Of a DNA stretch of 64,000 nucleotides, positions 21,133 through 30,922 are shown in pieces. This DNA comes from Campanula takesimana (taxonomy: Eukaryota; Streptophyta; Magnoliopsida; Asterales; Campanulaceae). Where the stretch lies: contig JAOWBW010001049.1 in NCBI GenBank assembly GCA_026119855.1, positions 620,001 through 684,000 of the forward strand. The letters run 5' to 3'. The translations under genes were made by a program, and so were the position numbers. Within the stretch, counting starts at the first letter, position 1, and the number at the start of each line of letters is the position of its first letter. Below the pieces are notes generated by a model, which searched no databases, was not told the DNA's origin, and saw nothing but the letters and a program-made list of their open reading frames with translations.

Positions 21133-22800
21133 TGTTGGTCCCTAAAGGGCAACAAGGGTGTGAAAATCGCTAGAGGGGGCGGGGGTGAATAGCGTTTTAA
21201 AATTCTTTTCAAACCCTTTTGCAATTCAATGGCAAATGCGCACAACTCTTATTTTGGCTAAGTATAGCGCGCAGTAAGAGTGTGAAATGCACAGCGGAAA
21301 TTTAAAGCAGCTCTGCGCAGGGTATACTGCGCAGAGATAAAAACGCACGCGCTAAGTATGAGGCTAAAGAGTGGCGCAAAAAGGATTCTAAGGCAAATGA
21401 GCAATAACAATTACAACATCAAAGTGTAATAATCTGAAAGATCAAACAAAGCAGTTCATAAATAGTTGAGCAGGAAATATGCAGTAAATATAATGAACAC
21501 GCTATTTGGAGAGGTTCGATCGATGAAAGATCTACATCCTCTACCAAGATGGTTAGTCTTGGATTTCTAATGGAGATCTTATTATATGAGAGAGTATTAC
21601 AAATTACAACATTTGAGCTCAATACTAACTCAAGATCTATTATCTATGAAGAACAAATCCTAGACTAAACCGGTGTATCTCTAGAAGTTAGATCAAAAAG
21701 ATCAAAGCTTCAAGAGGTGTGTGTGACAGAATTTCTGGGCTCTATGAATATGAAAGATGAAGAGCACCAAGAATTCTGGTGATATAGGCTTTGTGATATG
21801 AGTAGGAGTTTTGAAGGTTTGAAGATCTTGAAGGTTGTTCTAAAGATTCTGGAAATACTAAGCAGCAGTCTTCAGATCTTCAAGGTTTCTCAATGAAGCA
21901 TGAAACTCGAGCTCTGAAGCGTAGTGACCAACAAGAGGGGCTTGATCAATGGGCCAATGAAAAGGCCAATGAAAAGGCCAAAATTAAAGGCGATCAAAAG
22001 GCAGCTTGGAAGTGAAGATGAGCAGGCTATTTATAGCTGAGAGCTTGAATATAGCCGTTGGAGCTCTGAGTAAACAATTGGCGCGCAGATGTCCTTTATA
22101 GCCGTTGGGGCTCTGATCAAAGATGATGACCTGGCACAATATGATTGGTGCGCAGGTGATTTAGAGCCGTTGGAGACTGAGCATGAAGACCAGATTCAAA
22201 AGCTTCTTCTAGAAGGTTGACAGCTGTCTTCACTTGATATATTTCTTTGAAGCGTGTCTCCACCAATGGTTTTGCTGAGTGTACTTATTTTGTCGTTTGT
22301 GCACACCTCAGCACTTTTACTCAATCTAAAAAGCGTAGCTTGTCTTGACGCTTTCCAAGCTTCTAGAATGTGAGATCAGGAGATGAGGAACTTGACCAAG
22401 GTTGTGTCCGCGCACAAAGGCATGCGCATTGCCGGCGCGCATGGATTCAACGCATGATCAGCATGTGCACCATGCTTGGTCACAAAAAGATCTCTTGAGA
22501 GTTTGGGGAATGAGATCTTGAAAACTGAGCATGGTCAAGGGCTGCGCAAGATATATATGCGCAGTGGCGACCTGCGCAGAGAACATCCTGCGCAGTGAAA
22601 TGAATCCTGCTTAGAAAATCTTCGATCTTTAAAGCTTCAAGTCCTATCATCTAAGCCTATACTATAAAAAGGACTTGGCTAAAAAATGAAGTTATAAACT
22701 TCTTTACATGAGGTCCTAAAGTCCATAAAAATACTCATAGGTGATGGTATCAATCAATTCTAACAAATGTAGGAGGGTTAAGTAATAAGCATACCCAACA
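21133..22800 (-). repeat. 5' LTR of copia-1 (1,668 bp)
   Basis: This is the partner of 3303-4958. A TATAAATA promoter box lies on the minus strand at 22028-22035. About ten TGCGCA words are present, six of them clustered within the first ~400 bases in sense orientation. The LTR ends exactly at the acaat duplication. Confidence 0.95.
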
Positions 22801-22805
22801 ACAAT

Positions 22806-23601
22806 ATTCCCAAATCATGTCAATTAACCTCCGCCCTTCCTCTGCCGCTCCAGCCTTACCTGCGCCGCCACCACCACCTCCGTCATTAATCCCCACCTTA
22901 ACAACCTCCCTCTACCACACCCACATAGAGTTGTAGTTCAAAGCTTAGCACAAAAGCCCCAATAAAAAAAATGCAGTTCAAATTGCAATACCCATAACCA
23001 CGGTATGCTTTCGATTTGGGGATCTGCTGAGATGAAGAAAACAAATCAGATCAAAGGGGAATTCTGTACATGTAAACAAATTGCAGAAGCCAAGAACAAA
23101 TTAAACTATTTTAGAAGAAAGAAAGATTGAGAACCAATGCTAGAGGAATGTTGAAGCTCGCCGGAATCAAAATCAAAATGTTGTCCGTTCCAGATCTTTT
23201 AGGGCTTAAATACAGGGCCATGAAAAGGAAAGAGTTGACATGGTGAAAGTAGATCTGGGGCGGTGGACTGCCCGAGATAGCTAGAGAAGGATTCGCCGGA
23301 TGTTCGCTAAGGTTGAGGGTCGCTGGAGTTTTGTGAATGTGAGGGGTCGCCTGAGTTTTGCGAAGGTGAAGGGTCACAGGAACTAGTACAGTCGCCTGGG
23401 ATTTCGCCGGAGATATTGAAGACGGCCGGACGACGGCAAGGGGAAGGGCGGCCGGAGTGGAGGGGATGGGGGAGGGCGATCTGAGATAGGAGGGTGGAGA
23501 GAGATAGTGTGTGTATGTGCGTGTAGAATGAGTACAGAAGGGGAAGGGAGGGCGGTTGTGTTTCAGTAAAGGGTAATTCTGTCATTTAATCATATCAATG
23601 G
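22806..23601. other. Interior of the MULE, possibly captured host sequence
   Basis: This ~800-bp segment is more GC-rich than its surroundings. It includes a 39-codon proline-rich plus-strand frame at 22817-22936 (MSINLRPSSAAPALPAPPPP) and minus-strand frames at 23111-23585 with repeated PSHSQNS/THIHKT-like units. It could be a gene fragment acquired by the MULE, but I recognise no protein family and assign no function. Confidence 0.35.
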
Positions 23602-23840
23602 ACCCATTAAATTTAAGAATGTTCAGTAAACCCCTATAAGTTAAATCAATTTCAAACTATCTTCCGTTAAGTGGCATGTGCGTGGCACGTTCTTACTTAA
23701 CGGGTTTTTGTAACAAAATTGGTTAAAAACCCTAACTCGACAAAAAATGACAACTTTGGGGCCCAAAATGCTAACGGAGTTCTTTAGAGCCCATCATAGG
23801 AACACCCTCCAAACTTTGGGGCCTAAAATGTAATTCGCCC
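23602..23840 (-). repeat. Right TIR of the MULE (239 bp)
   Basis: The arm is the inverted match of 3023-3262. It ends at cgccc followed by the 9-bp ttcacaaaa duplication. Confidence 0.85.
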
Positions 23841-24013
23841 TTCACAAAATAATGTGTCATAACTTTATTAATGCTTTCAATTAAAATATATCGAATTCAC
23901 AATTAATATAACAAATAAAATATTATCACCACATTTTGTATGTTTTGTGTTCATTTTATAATGTTTTTTTTTAATCTCTAACATTACCCATTATCTTTCA
24001 ACCATTAAACTTT

Positions 24014-24190
24014 GGGCAATGCTAGGGGTATAAAAGAAGTTTACAAAATGATGAATACAAAATGAGGTGGAGATATTTTATTGGTTTTATCCATAATAAA
24101 TCCGGTGCACTCTAATTAAAAACACCAATAAAATTTTAACACATCATTTTATAGACAAAATTTTGTAGTAATATTTTTTGTGACTTTATA
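24014..24190. mobile_element. Short non-autonomous element, copy A (~177 bp)
   Basis: This stretch is similar along its length to 29159-29334 (gg-aa-gctag start, tacaaaatg words, attaaaaaca-caa middle, acatcattttata, then ttttttgt-actttat end). The tacaaaatg and cattttgta words form imperfect inverted termini. The class is not determined. Confidence 0.6.
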
Positions 24191-24677
24191 TTTAGACTTA
24201 AACTTTAGCAGTGCATGTGCTCTTAAAGAGATGATTCTATTTCTTAGTGGGCTTTCTAATTCTAACAAGCTTCTTTGCAATGTTGTTCCGCTTTCATGTT
24301 TCACATTTACGTTACATCCAAGAGCGTGGAAAAGTGGGAAAGAGACATTCATGCTGTCATTTATAGACTAAAAATTGAATTAGGCAATTTCTTTACCTTA
24401 CTTTATTCATACAATTATCCACATGTTCAAGACTTTTAACTACTGGATTAAATTCCTAGTTCATTATTATGAATTCAATCAATTAGGGACAAAATTGTTC
24501 CTCATCACAATATTTATTTTTCTTTTTTTTCTTTTTTTTATACATAACCTAAGTGTCGGTGCTTGCGTGCCATATCATATGGTCTATGAAACACCCTCTC
24601 AGATCCATAAACATTTAAATCTGAGTCTGATCTTAGTCGGCAAGTTGGTAAGTGGTTTCAAAGAGAATGTGCAGCAG

Positions 24678-24760
24678 GATTTACATCACTTGTCGCCAAA
24701 TTGTTCCACCCACCACAAGATTTACATCACTTGTCACCAAGCTGCTCCTCCCACCACCAT
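24678..24760 (+). repeat. 41-bp tandem duplication
   Basis: Two adjacent units begin gatttacatcacttgtc and end cccaccac, with a handful of differences. Confidence 0.75.
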
Positions 24761-24877
24761 CCCTCTTCTCCTTACTGCTGAGCTACCCCGTAAAAGGATT
24801 CATCATCATGTTTCTTTTCCTTGGTTTCCTTGATTGTTCTTGTCTTAATTTGTTTAATTTCTCAAATCTCAAATCAT

Positions 24878-24914
24878 ACATTTATTAATTGTCAATTTGA
24901 CAATTAATAAATGT
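24878..24914. repeat. Perfect palindrome (18-bp arms, 1-bp centre)
   Basis: The arms acatttattaattgtcaa and ttgacaattaataaatgt are exact inverted copies separated by a single t. The match extends outward with one mismatch (aaatcat versus aagattt). The palindrome could extrude as a hairpin. Confidence 0.9.
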
Positions 24915-25151
24915 AAGATTTGGAATTAGTATTCAAATTTATTTGTTTTTCTTGTTTTGTTTGAATTTTGATTTTAAATAATTTGTGATTTGAATATTCT
25001 TTCTCCAAAATCTCATCAATGATTAATGGAGAGAAAATATCAATCCTCCACGTTCTTTGAATTTTTGATCTTCAATTAAATCAAATCAAATCAAATCAAA
25101 CTGTCTCATGCAAATTTGATTTCATCTTCAATTGAAATGTCTTCTCTCATT

Positions 25152-25260
25152 CTCCTTGTTGAGAGTCATAATCATTCTCTCCTTGTTGAGAGTCATAGTC
25201 AATTTCTCCTTGTTGATGAGACCCATTGTTTTCCCTCCTTGTTGAGAGTCTTGATATTTT
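25152..25260 (+). repeat. 27-bp tandem repeat, 4 units
   Basis: The unit contains ctccttgttgagagtcat, with starts near 25152, 25179, 25206 and 25235. Because 27 is a multiple of three, the frame stays open, giving an LLVESHxxS repeat. I see no sign that it is translated. Confidence 0.75.
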
Positions 25261-25992
25261 TTGAATTGATTTTTCGTGATATTTGTTTGTTCAATCTAGC
25301 AATTGTTGAGAATCTTGGTTGTTGATTTATTGCCAACTCGGAGGTCTCCGTTTTTCATGTTTTCAACGCTACATATTATTTAAAGAGGAATTTTGTGAAT
25401 GCCGATTTATGGCAGAGTTCAAGCTGCACGTGGAATAGCATCCGTGTGTCCCAGGATGTTGTTAAAAGATGTACAAGATGGAAGATTTTGAATTGTTATT
25501 ATAGCCAAATATTGTTAAGAGATGTACAAGATGGAAGATTTTCAACGCTACACATCAGGGCTTGACATGCCAAATTCTCGCCAATTAAGGGCTTTTTGAC
25601 GGAATTCGTTAGAAAAGTCAGTTAAATCAACAAAACGGACGAATTTGTAACTGATATCAGGTTTTAGGGGCTTTAGTGAATATATAGAAACTTAAAGGGT
25701 AAAAATTTAAATGTACAATATTTTATGCATATTCTTAAAGTTAAAAAAAAAATTCCCAAATAATCAGAATAAAGGATATTAATAAAATTATATAATATTA
25801 AATATTTTAAAATACATAAAATTGTTCAGAATAAAAAGTCTATTTTCGTCAATTACATTTTACCATTGTATTTTTATGAAATTTTGCTTCACACTCGAAA
25901 AATATTACTTCTTATAAAATTTAATAACAATTACGCATAAATATAATTTATATTCACTTTATAATTTTTCAAATATACATTACGTAGTGAAA

Positions 25993-26000
<8 letters not shown>

Positions 26001-26066
<66 letters not shown>
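26001..26066. repeat. (TA)n microsatellite
   Basis: There are about 33 uninterrupted TA units inside the left half of the 25553-28285 element. Confidence 0.95.
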
Positions 26067-26067
<1 letters not shown>

Positions 26068-26321
26068 CCAATTTTTTTCTAAAGAAACATACTTTTATTT
26101 TGAGATTTTTTGTTTTTTGTTTTTTTTTCTCCCGAAAACAGACATTTGGGAGGAGGGAGTTATTCTTTTCTTCATCCTAACCTTATTCTGCCTTCGATTT
26201 TGCTTGAATTATTTCACACTATTTAAGTCCCTATTCTCTCATTTTGCTTGATTTATTGTTGATATAATAATAAAGTAATATTTTTTATTTTATTTAAATT
26301 TATCATATAAAAATATGCATA

Positions 26322-26326
<5 letters not shown>

Positions 26327-26363
<37 letters not shown>
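26327..26363. repeat. (TA)n microsatellite
   Basis: There are about 18 TA units directly left of the nested inverted-repeat element. Confidence 0.9.
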
Positions 26364-26365
<2 letters not shown>

Positions 26366-26377
26366 ATTAAGATTAAG

Positions 26378-28012
26378 CTAAAGTCCTTAACTTTTTAGGG
26401 ATTTTTACCAATAAGTCCCTCATAGAAAGTGGAATTTGCCAATAAAAACAAACATTTTCATATTCTACCTTAGGGTCCTAAATTGAAATCGATTTTACCA
26501 ATAAATCCCTCACACTTTTTAAATGGCAAAAACTACCCTCTCCTTCCCGCACGTATACGTCGTATTTTCCCCCTCTCCTCCCCCAAATCGTTTCAAACCC
26601 TAGCCCCTTTCTCTAGCGCATTCCTTCTTCCTCGTCGTCCCAAACCCACTATCGATTTTTCCAACTGAAACCAAAAATTGAAGAACATAGCCAAGCTTAA
26701 AGAAGGGGCTGCTTAGATCTGCCTTCTGAGTTGGAGCGACGGTGGTGAGGGGAGCAGTGTTGGACGACGCCGGGGAGATGAAGAACGGTTGAGAGACGTC
26801 GGCGTTCAAGAGAAGGGGCGCGCCTGCTTCTTATAATTGACGGCGCCGAGAAGAGAGGTCAGGACAGAATTCGACCGGCGTTTGTTGAAATCGAGAAAGA
26901 TAGTAGGAGCCGGAATTCGAAGAGATGCCGGTGAGAGGGTTATATCGGGCGATGGCCTTGATGGAGAAACTAGGGATGAGCATGATTTGGGTAAATTGAA
27001 CGCATACCCAGCTTCTTTTTTCTTTTTTTCTTTTTTCTTTTTTCTTTTTTTTTTTGGGCACTTACTCCCCGATGTCACTGTCAGGATAGGATTCACGTTT
27101 GTTGAAATTGGGAAATGAATCTCTCAGTTTTTAAACTTAAATATCTGAGAAATTGATTATCAATTGTGAAAATTGAGAGGTTACTTTATCAGTTTTTATA
27201 CTCAATTATGAACAAATGAGAAATGAATGTCTCATTTTTTATACTTAAACATCTGAGAAATTGAGTATCAATTATGATAATTTAATTTCTCAATAGTTTC
27301 AAGATCACACAAGTGTGAAATCAATGTCTTAGTTACTAAACTCAAACTCATGTGTGAACAACTGTGAAATGAATATCTCAGTTATTATATTCAAATTCAT
27401 GTGTGAACAACTGTGAAATACATGTCTCAGTTACTTTAATAATTGTGAAAAAATTGAGAGATGAATTTATCAGTTTTTACAAGTGAAAAATGAAAAAATG
27501 ACACAACTGTGAAATCACACAACCGTGAAATCACATAACTGAGAAATCAGTTGAGAAATGATTTTACAAGTAAAAAATGAAATTTTTATTTTTTAAAATT
27601 GTCAAATTAATTGAGAAATTAAAAATAATTTTCTCAAAATTTTACTAGTGAAAATGAGATTTTTATTTCTAAACTTAGAATTATGTGTCGAGTGTACTTG
27701 TTTGATTCGTTTTGACGACACGATTAAAACGGTGGTCTCGGATTATTTTTTCGATTTGTAGATTTTAAGATATTGCATTGAAAAATTTGAAGGGAAAAAA
27801 AAGAAGAGAGAGAAAGAGGAAGGAGAGAGAGAGAGAGGGGGAGAGAGAGAGAAAGCGCAGATGGTTTATGGTTTAGCGGTGGAGCTTGTGCGCTTCATGC
27901 GCAGGGGCATTCTGGCCCAGGGAATTATGAGGGACTTATTGGCGAGTTTTCATAATGCTTGTCCTTAATGGTCGTTTTAATTTGGCTGAGGGACTTATTG
28001 GTCAAAGCCTCT
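26378..28012. mobile_element. Nested inverted-repeat element with possible captured sequence
   Basis: The left end (aaagtccttaac...accaataagtccctca, with a second caataaatccctca near 26500) and the right end (tgagggacttattgg twice, at about 27927 and 27990) form imperfect inverted termini. The GC-richer core 26530-27118 has gene-like words (aaaccctagcccc, then a CT-rich leader) but no protein I recognise. A subterminal block near 27715-27775 shares ctcggattattttttcgattt with the element ending at 59507. Confidence 0.5.
27118..27690. repeat. Degenerate tandem repeats of ~60-70 bp
   Basis: Phrases such as gagaaatgaat-tctcagtttttatactcaa, and later gtgtgaacaactgtgaaat, recur at least six times with heavy divergence. 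They look like subterminal repeats of the 26378-28012 element. Confidence 0.55.
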
Positions 28013-28289
28013 ATTTTTTATATATATTTAAATAGTATATAATTTTATTAATATCCTTTAATTCTGATTATTTGAAAATAATATTTTTTTATAACTTTAA
28101 GAATATGCATAAAATATTTTACATTTAATTTTTTACCCTTTAAGTTTCTATATATTCACTAAAGCCCCTAAAACCTGATATCAGTTATGAAGCCGTCCAT
28201 TTTGTCGATTTAACTGACGTTTCTAACAAATTCCGTTAAAAAGCCCTTAACTGGCGAGAATTTGGCATGTCGAGCCCTGATGTGTAGGA

Positions 28290-29158
28290 TAAAAAAGGTC
28301 AGGCCCCCCGCCGAAGACCCCCTACATTTCAGGCCCTAAATTTTCATTAACCCATTTCAAAATGTTAGTGAACAGAAAGAAATGTTACATTTCAGAATAG
28401 AAACTGTTACAATTGAGGGGAAAAAAAGTTACATTCATTTATTATAAAATGTACCATTAGTTTTTTTGTTGTCAATCTTATGTTATTTTTAATTCATTTC
28501 TGCAAAATTATGGTTATATTTCTGGAAAATAAGAGTTATATTTGATAAACAAAATGGTTACATTCCTTTATTATAAGTGTTACATTTGTCTGCCAAAAAT
28601 AAAAATAGCCGGAAAAAAAAAAGTTGAAGGCAAAATATATTGAGAGTTCACCCTATATCTCAAGATAACATAAATAGATTGGGTCTACCTGCATTGTTTG
28701 GACAATCAAAATAAACAAAAAGGATTGTTTACAAATAATAAAATCTAAAAGGAGCATTTCAAATCCAATTGTATCAAGTCCAATTGTATGTAACTTTAAA
28801 AAAAAGAAGGTCCAATTGTATGTTTGGAAACACTTAAATAATCCAGAAATAATCGACTTGTGTTATTGGCTACTCCATAAAAATATTAGCATTCTAACAT
28901 GGAGTCTGACAGTCACTTTCATTCTATTGCTTACGATACTACTACTATTAGTTTTTATCTTATTTTACAACAAAGAACAAACAAGGAGTTGTTGCCTCTA
29001 TATAATTAACGTCAACGTTAGGGAAACGACAAAGATGGGCAGACGCAACTTGGAAGCATCACACGTTTTCGTCAACATGGACGTTAATTGGTCTTAAATA
29101 CTCCATACCTAGCCTCCAAAATAATACTCCCTCTATTTGGAAAATTTGTCATATTTTA
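28290..29158. other. Intergenic sequence, nothing recognised
   Basis: The stretch is AT-rich with recurring gttacatt words between 28380 and 28590. A 93-codon plus-strand frame at 28816-29097 contains a hydrophobic stretch but matches no family I know, and I do not call it. A Stowaway-type terminus fragment (tactccctctatttgg) lies at about 29125-29140. Confidence 0.4.
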
Positions 29159-29334
29159 GGGTAACGCTAGACTTACAATTTTTTTTTACAAAATGAAGGA
29201 TACAAAATGTGGTGACGATATTTCATTGGCTACATCGATAGTGGACCCGACACACTATAATTAAAAACAGCAACACAATTATGACACGTCATTTTGTAAG
29301 CCACATTTTGTAGCTATTTTTTGTAACTTTATTA
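29159..29334. mobile_element. Short non-autonomous element, copy B (~176 bp)
   Basis: This is the second copy of the repeat at 24014-24190. It appears to have inserted next to or into a degraded Stowaway-like sequence (ctccctctatttggaaaatttgtcat on its left). Confidence 0.6.
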
Positions 29335-29555
29335 TTTCCCCATATTTTAACTCCTTTTGATTGATATTCTACCCATCTCATCACAAGTGACATTTTTAGT
29401 CAATTTAAGTGCATTTTGACAAATAATTTGAAGAAAAAATAATGATTTTAATAAGAATTTAATAAATATTATTGTATCACGATTGATAATATTTTTAATA
29501 ACAATTTTCAAAATTTAATTAAGTTAATTATTTTTTATTTAAATTTATTGGTCAA

Positions 29556-29956
29556 TGTTAGTAAATCAAACCCAAGAGATAGCAGATAATAATGAACGCA
29601 AATCAACAACACATAATTAACGTGGTTCACCAACAACATATTGCCTACATCCACGGGCAAAGGGAAACATATATTATTATGGCGGAGAAACAATTACAAG
29701 AAGATGATCACACTAATCTATGTTTGCATGAACTTTGATCACAAAGTTCCTAGCTATGCAAAACCCTAGATCTAGAATTATTGATCTCTCTCAATGTCAT
29801 GAATCACGCAGAGACTACTAATTTACAACTAGTTTTTATAGGCTAGAGACCTAAACCTGAAGATAGAGGGAGTCCTTAAATTAAATCTCAAAATGATTTA
29901 ATTACTTTTATTTTTCTTCTCAAATTTGACTTATTCAAAGTTATTCTTCTCTAACA
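29556..29956 (-). repeat. 3' LTR of the truncated copia (401 bp)
   Basis: It has TGTTAG...CTAACA ends in sense orientation. About 110 bp (from gataataatgaacgc to acatatattattatg) recur at 30607-30713 as the remnant of the other LTR. Confidence 0.8.
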
Positions 29957-30466
29957 ATCTCCACCTTGACTTTGAATCTCCCCGAATAATTTAGCTGCAC
30001 GAGCTACCGACAAAGACTCCACCTTGAGCCACATCCCTCGTACCAGAAACAGATTTTTCCACCTTTGCCTCAGTCTGTCTTTCGTCAAAGACACTAGATT
30101 TGTCCTCCGGACAACCTGATATTTCGCGCACCATGTATATTCAAGACATTCTGAATTTGTCTCACCAGACAAACAACTTTGTCCTCTGGACAATCAGATA
30201 TTCTGCATGCATGTATCTTACGGACACCCATACGTGCACCTACGGGCACTCAAAATCGCCCCAACAGGCAATTGACAGTCATTCAGATGTGGCCCATCCA
30301 GTCAACATTGGATCTTGCCAACCATGACCGATAAAACTGGTGTGTGTTGATCTTCTAGCCGTGGCTTGCCCAGTTCACTCCCGCCTAGAGTAAAACGCTG
30401 CTCCACCTTCTTGTCAACACTCTCACCGATCTCAGAAATTTGGAGGATATACAAGGAACCTTTTCT

Positions 30467-30606
30467 CTAGCCCTTCAGAATCACATCTGAACCTTTGTAG
30501 TCATCCAGAACTCCACCTTCACCTTTGAAACTGTATCCCTTCTTGTCCAACCGACTAAGCGATATTAGATTCTTTGCTACTTGTGTAACATGTCTCACCA
30601 TGTTCA
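30467..30606 (-). pseudogene. Gag-pre-integrase fragment of the truncated copia
   Basis: The minus strand reads MVRHVTQVAKNLISLSRLDK, then KGYSFKGEGGVL and YKGSDVILKG. This is the conserved start of the copia pre-integrase region (VRHVPxLxxNLISLxxLDxxGYxF...GxL-V-KGxxVxxKG). No zinc-binding or catalytic part remains. Confidence 0.75.
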
Positions 30607-30922
30607 AGATAGGAGATAATAATGAACGCAAATCAAAAACATAGAATTTACGTGGTTCACCAACAACCTCTTGGCTATATCCACGGGCAAAGGGAAACAT
30701 ATATTATTATGTGTAAGTACCCCAATCCTGATCATTATGCTTAAAATAATTAAATTATGGAGTTTAGGGGTAGTTTGGGGAGGTGTTTAGGTCATACTAG
30801 AAGTTTAGGGGCCTTCTGGGTATTAACAAAATCATTCTAAAAAGGGGAGGGGCCTTTTGGTAATAAAAATGGACCAAGGACCTTAGGTTTATCCCCTCAA
30901 ATCCCATAAAGGACTTTGTGGG

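Larger units (their letters stand above)
3303..22800 (-). mobile_element. Copia-1: SIRE/Maximus-type Ty1/copia retrotransposon with extra 3' ORF
   Basis: Two LTRs (3303-4958 and 21133-22800) start tgttgg and end ccaaca, and the element is flanked by the 5-bp duplication acaat (3298-3302 and 22801-22805). A tRNA-iMet primer site lies beside the right LTR and a purine tract beside the left LTR, so the element runs on the minus strand. In sense order it holds gag, protease, integrase, RT and RNase H relics and then a spliced extra ORF. Placing the extra ORF after RNase H is typical of the SIRE/Maximus (Agrovirus) lineage. The coding region from gag to RNase H totals only ~3.1 kb once the nested insert is removed, so large internal deletions have occurred. 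The element cannot be autonomous. Confidence 0.9.
3023..23840. mobile_element. Mutator-like element (non-autonomous MULE), interrupted by nested retrotransposons
   Basis: Long terminal inverted repeats (3023-3262 and 23602-23840) begin gggcgaattacatttta and end with its complement. They are flanked by a perfect 9-bp direct duplication, ttcacaaaa, at 3014-3022 and 23841-23849. A 9-bp target duplication with TIRs over 200 bp is the hallmark of Mutator-like elements. Without the copia insertion at 3303-22800, the element is about 1.3 kb and has no transposase. It is therefore non-autonomous, possibly a Pack-MULE (see 22806-23601). Confidence 0.85.
23850..25552. other. Repeat-rich intergenic region
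   Basis: I see no convincing gene here. The region contains a short MITE-like repeat (24014-24190), a 41-bp duplication (24678-24760), a perfect palindrome (24878-24914), a TCAAA microsatellite near 25076-25099, a 27-bp repeat (25152-25260) and a ~30-bp direct repeat (tgttaa-agatgtacaagatg at about 25457 and 25509). A 136-codon plus-strand frame at 24423-24833 crosses the 41-bp duplication and looks incidental. Confidence 0.5.
25553..28285. mobile_element. Long-TIR DNA element containing another inverted-repeat element
   Basis: Arms of about 250 bp at 25553-25810 and 28030-28285 are inverted copies. They start acacatcagggcttgacatg on the left and end catgtcgagccctgatgtgt on the right. They share the words ctgatatcaggttttagggg and tattaataaaattatata. 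No transposase is seen, and I could not find a clear target duplication, so Mutator-like is only a guess from TIR length. Confidence 0.65.
29556..30713 (-). mobile_element. Truncated Ty1/copia relic
   Basis: A complete LTR (29556-29956, starting tgttagtaaatc and ending ttctctaaca) is followed by a purine tract on the minus strand (gtcaaggtggagat) and ~650 bp of interior. The interior then joins abruptly, at about 30604, a second but partial LTR copy (gagataataatgaacgcaaatc, 30607-30713). Most of gag and pol is missing. The interior retains a gag-pre-integrase piece. Confidence 0.8.

Noticed and set aside
24423..24833. 136-codon plus-strand frame with an early hydrophobic stretch
   Set aside because: It crosses a 41-bp tandem duplication that creates the repeated HHLSPNCS/YITCHQAA part, with no homology or gene context.
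25553..28285. Mutator assignment of this TIR element with a 9-bp duplication
   Set aside because: Flanks compared at several possible end positions show no convincing direct duplication, so only the TIR structure is reported.
28816..29097. 93-codon plus-strand frame with a hydrophobic segment (TVTFILLLTILLLLVFILF)
   Set aside because: It has no family resemblance and no promoter or leader, and it lies in AT-rich repeat sequence. A chance frame is more likely than a membrane protein gene.
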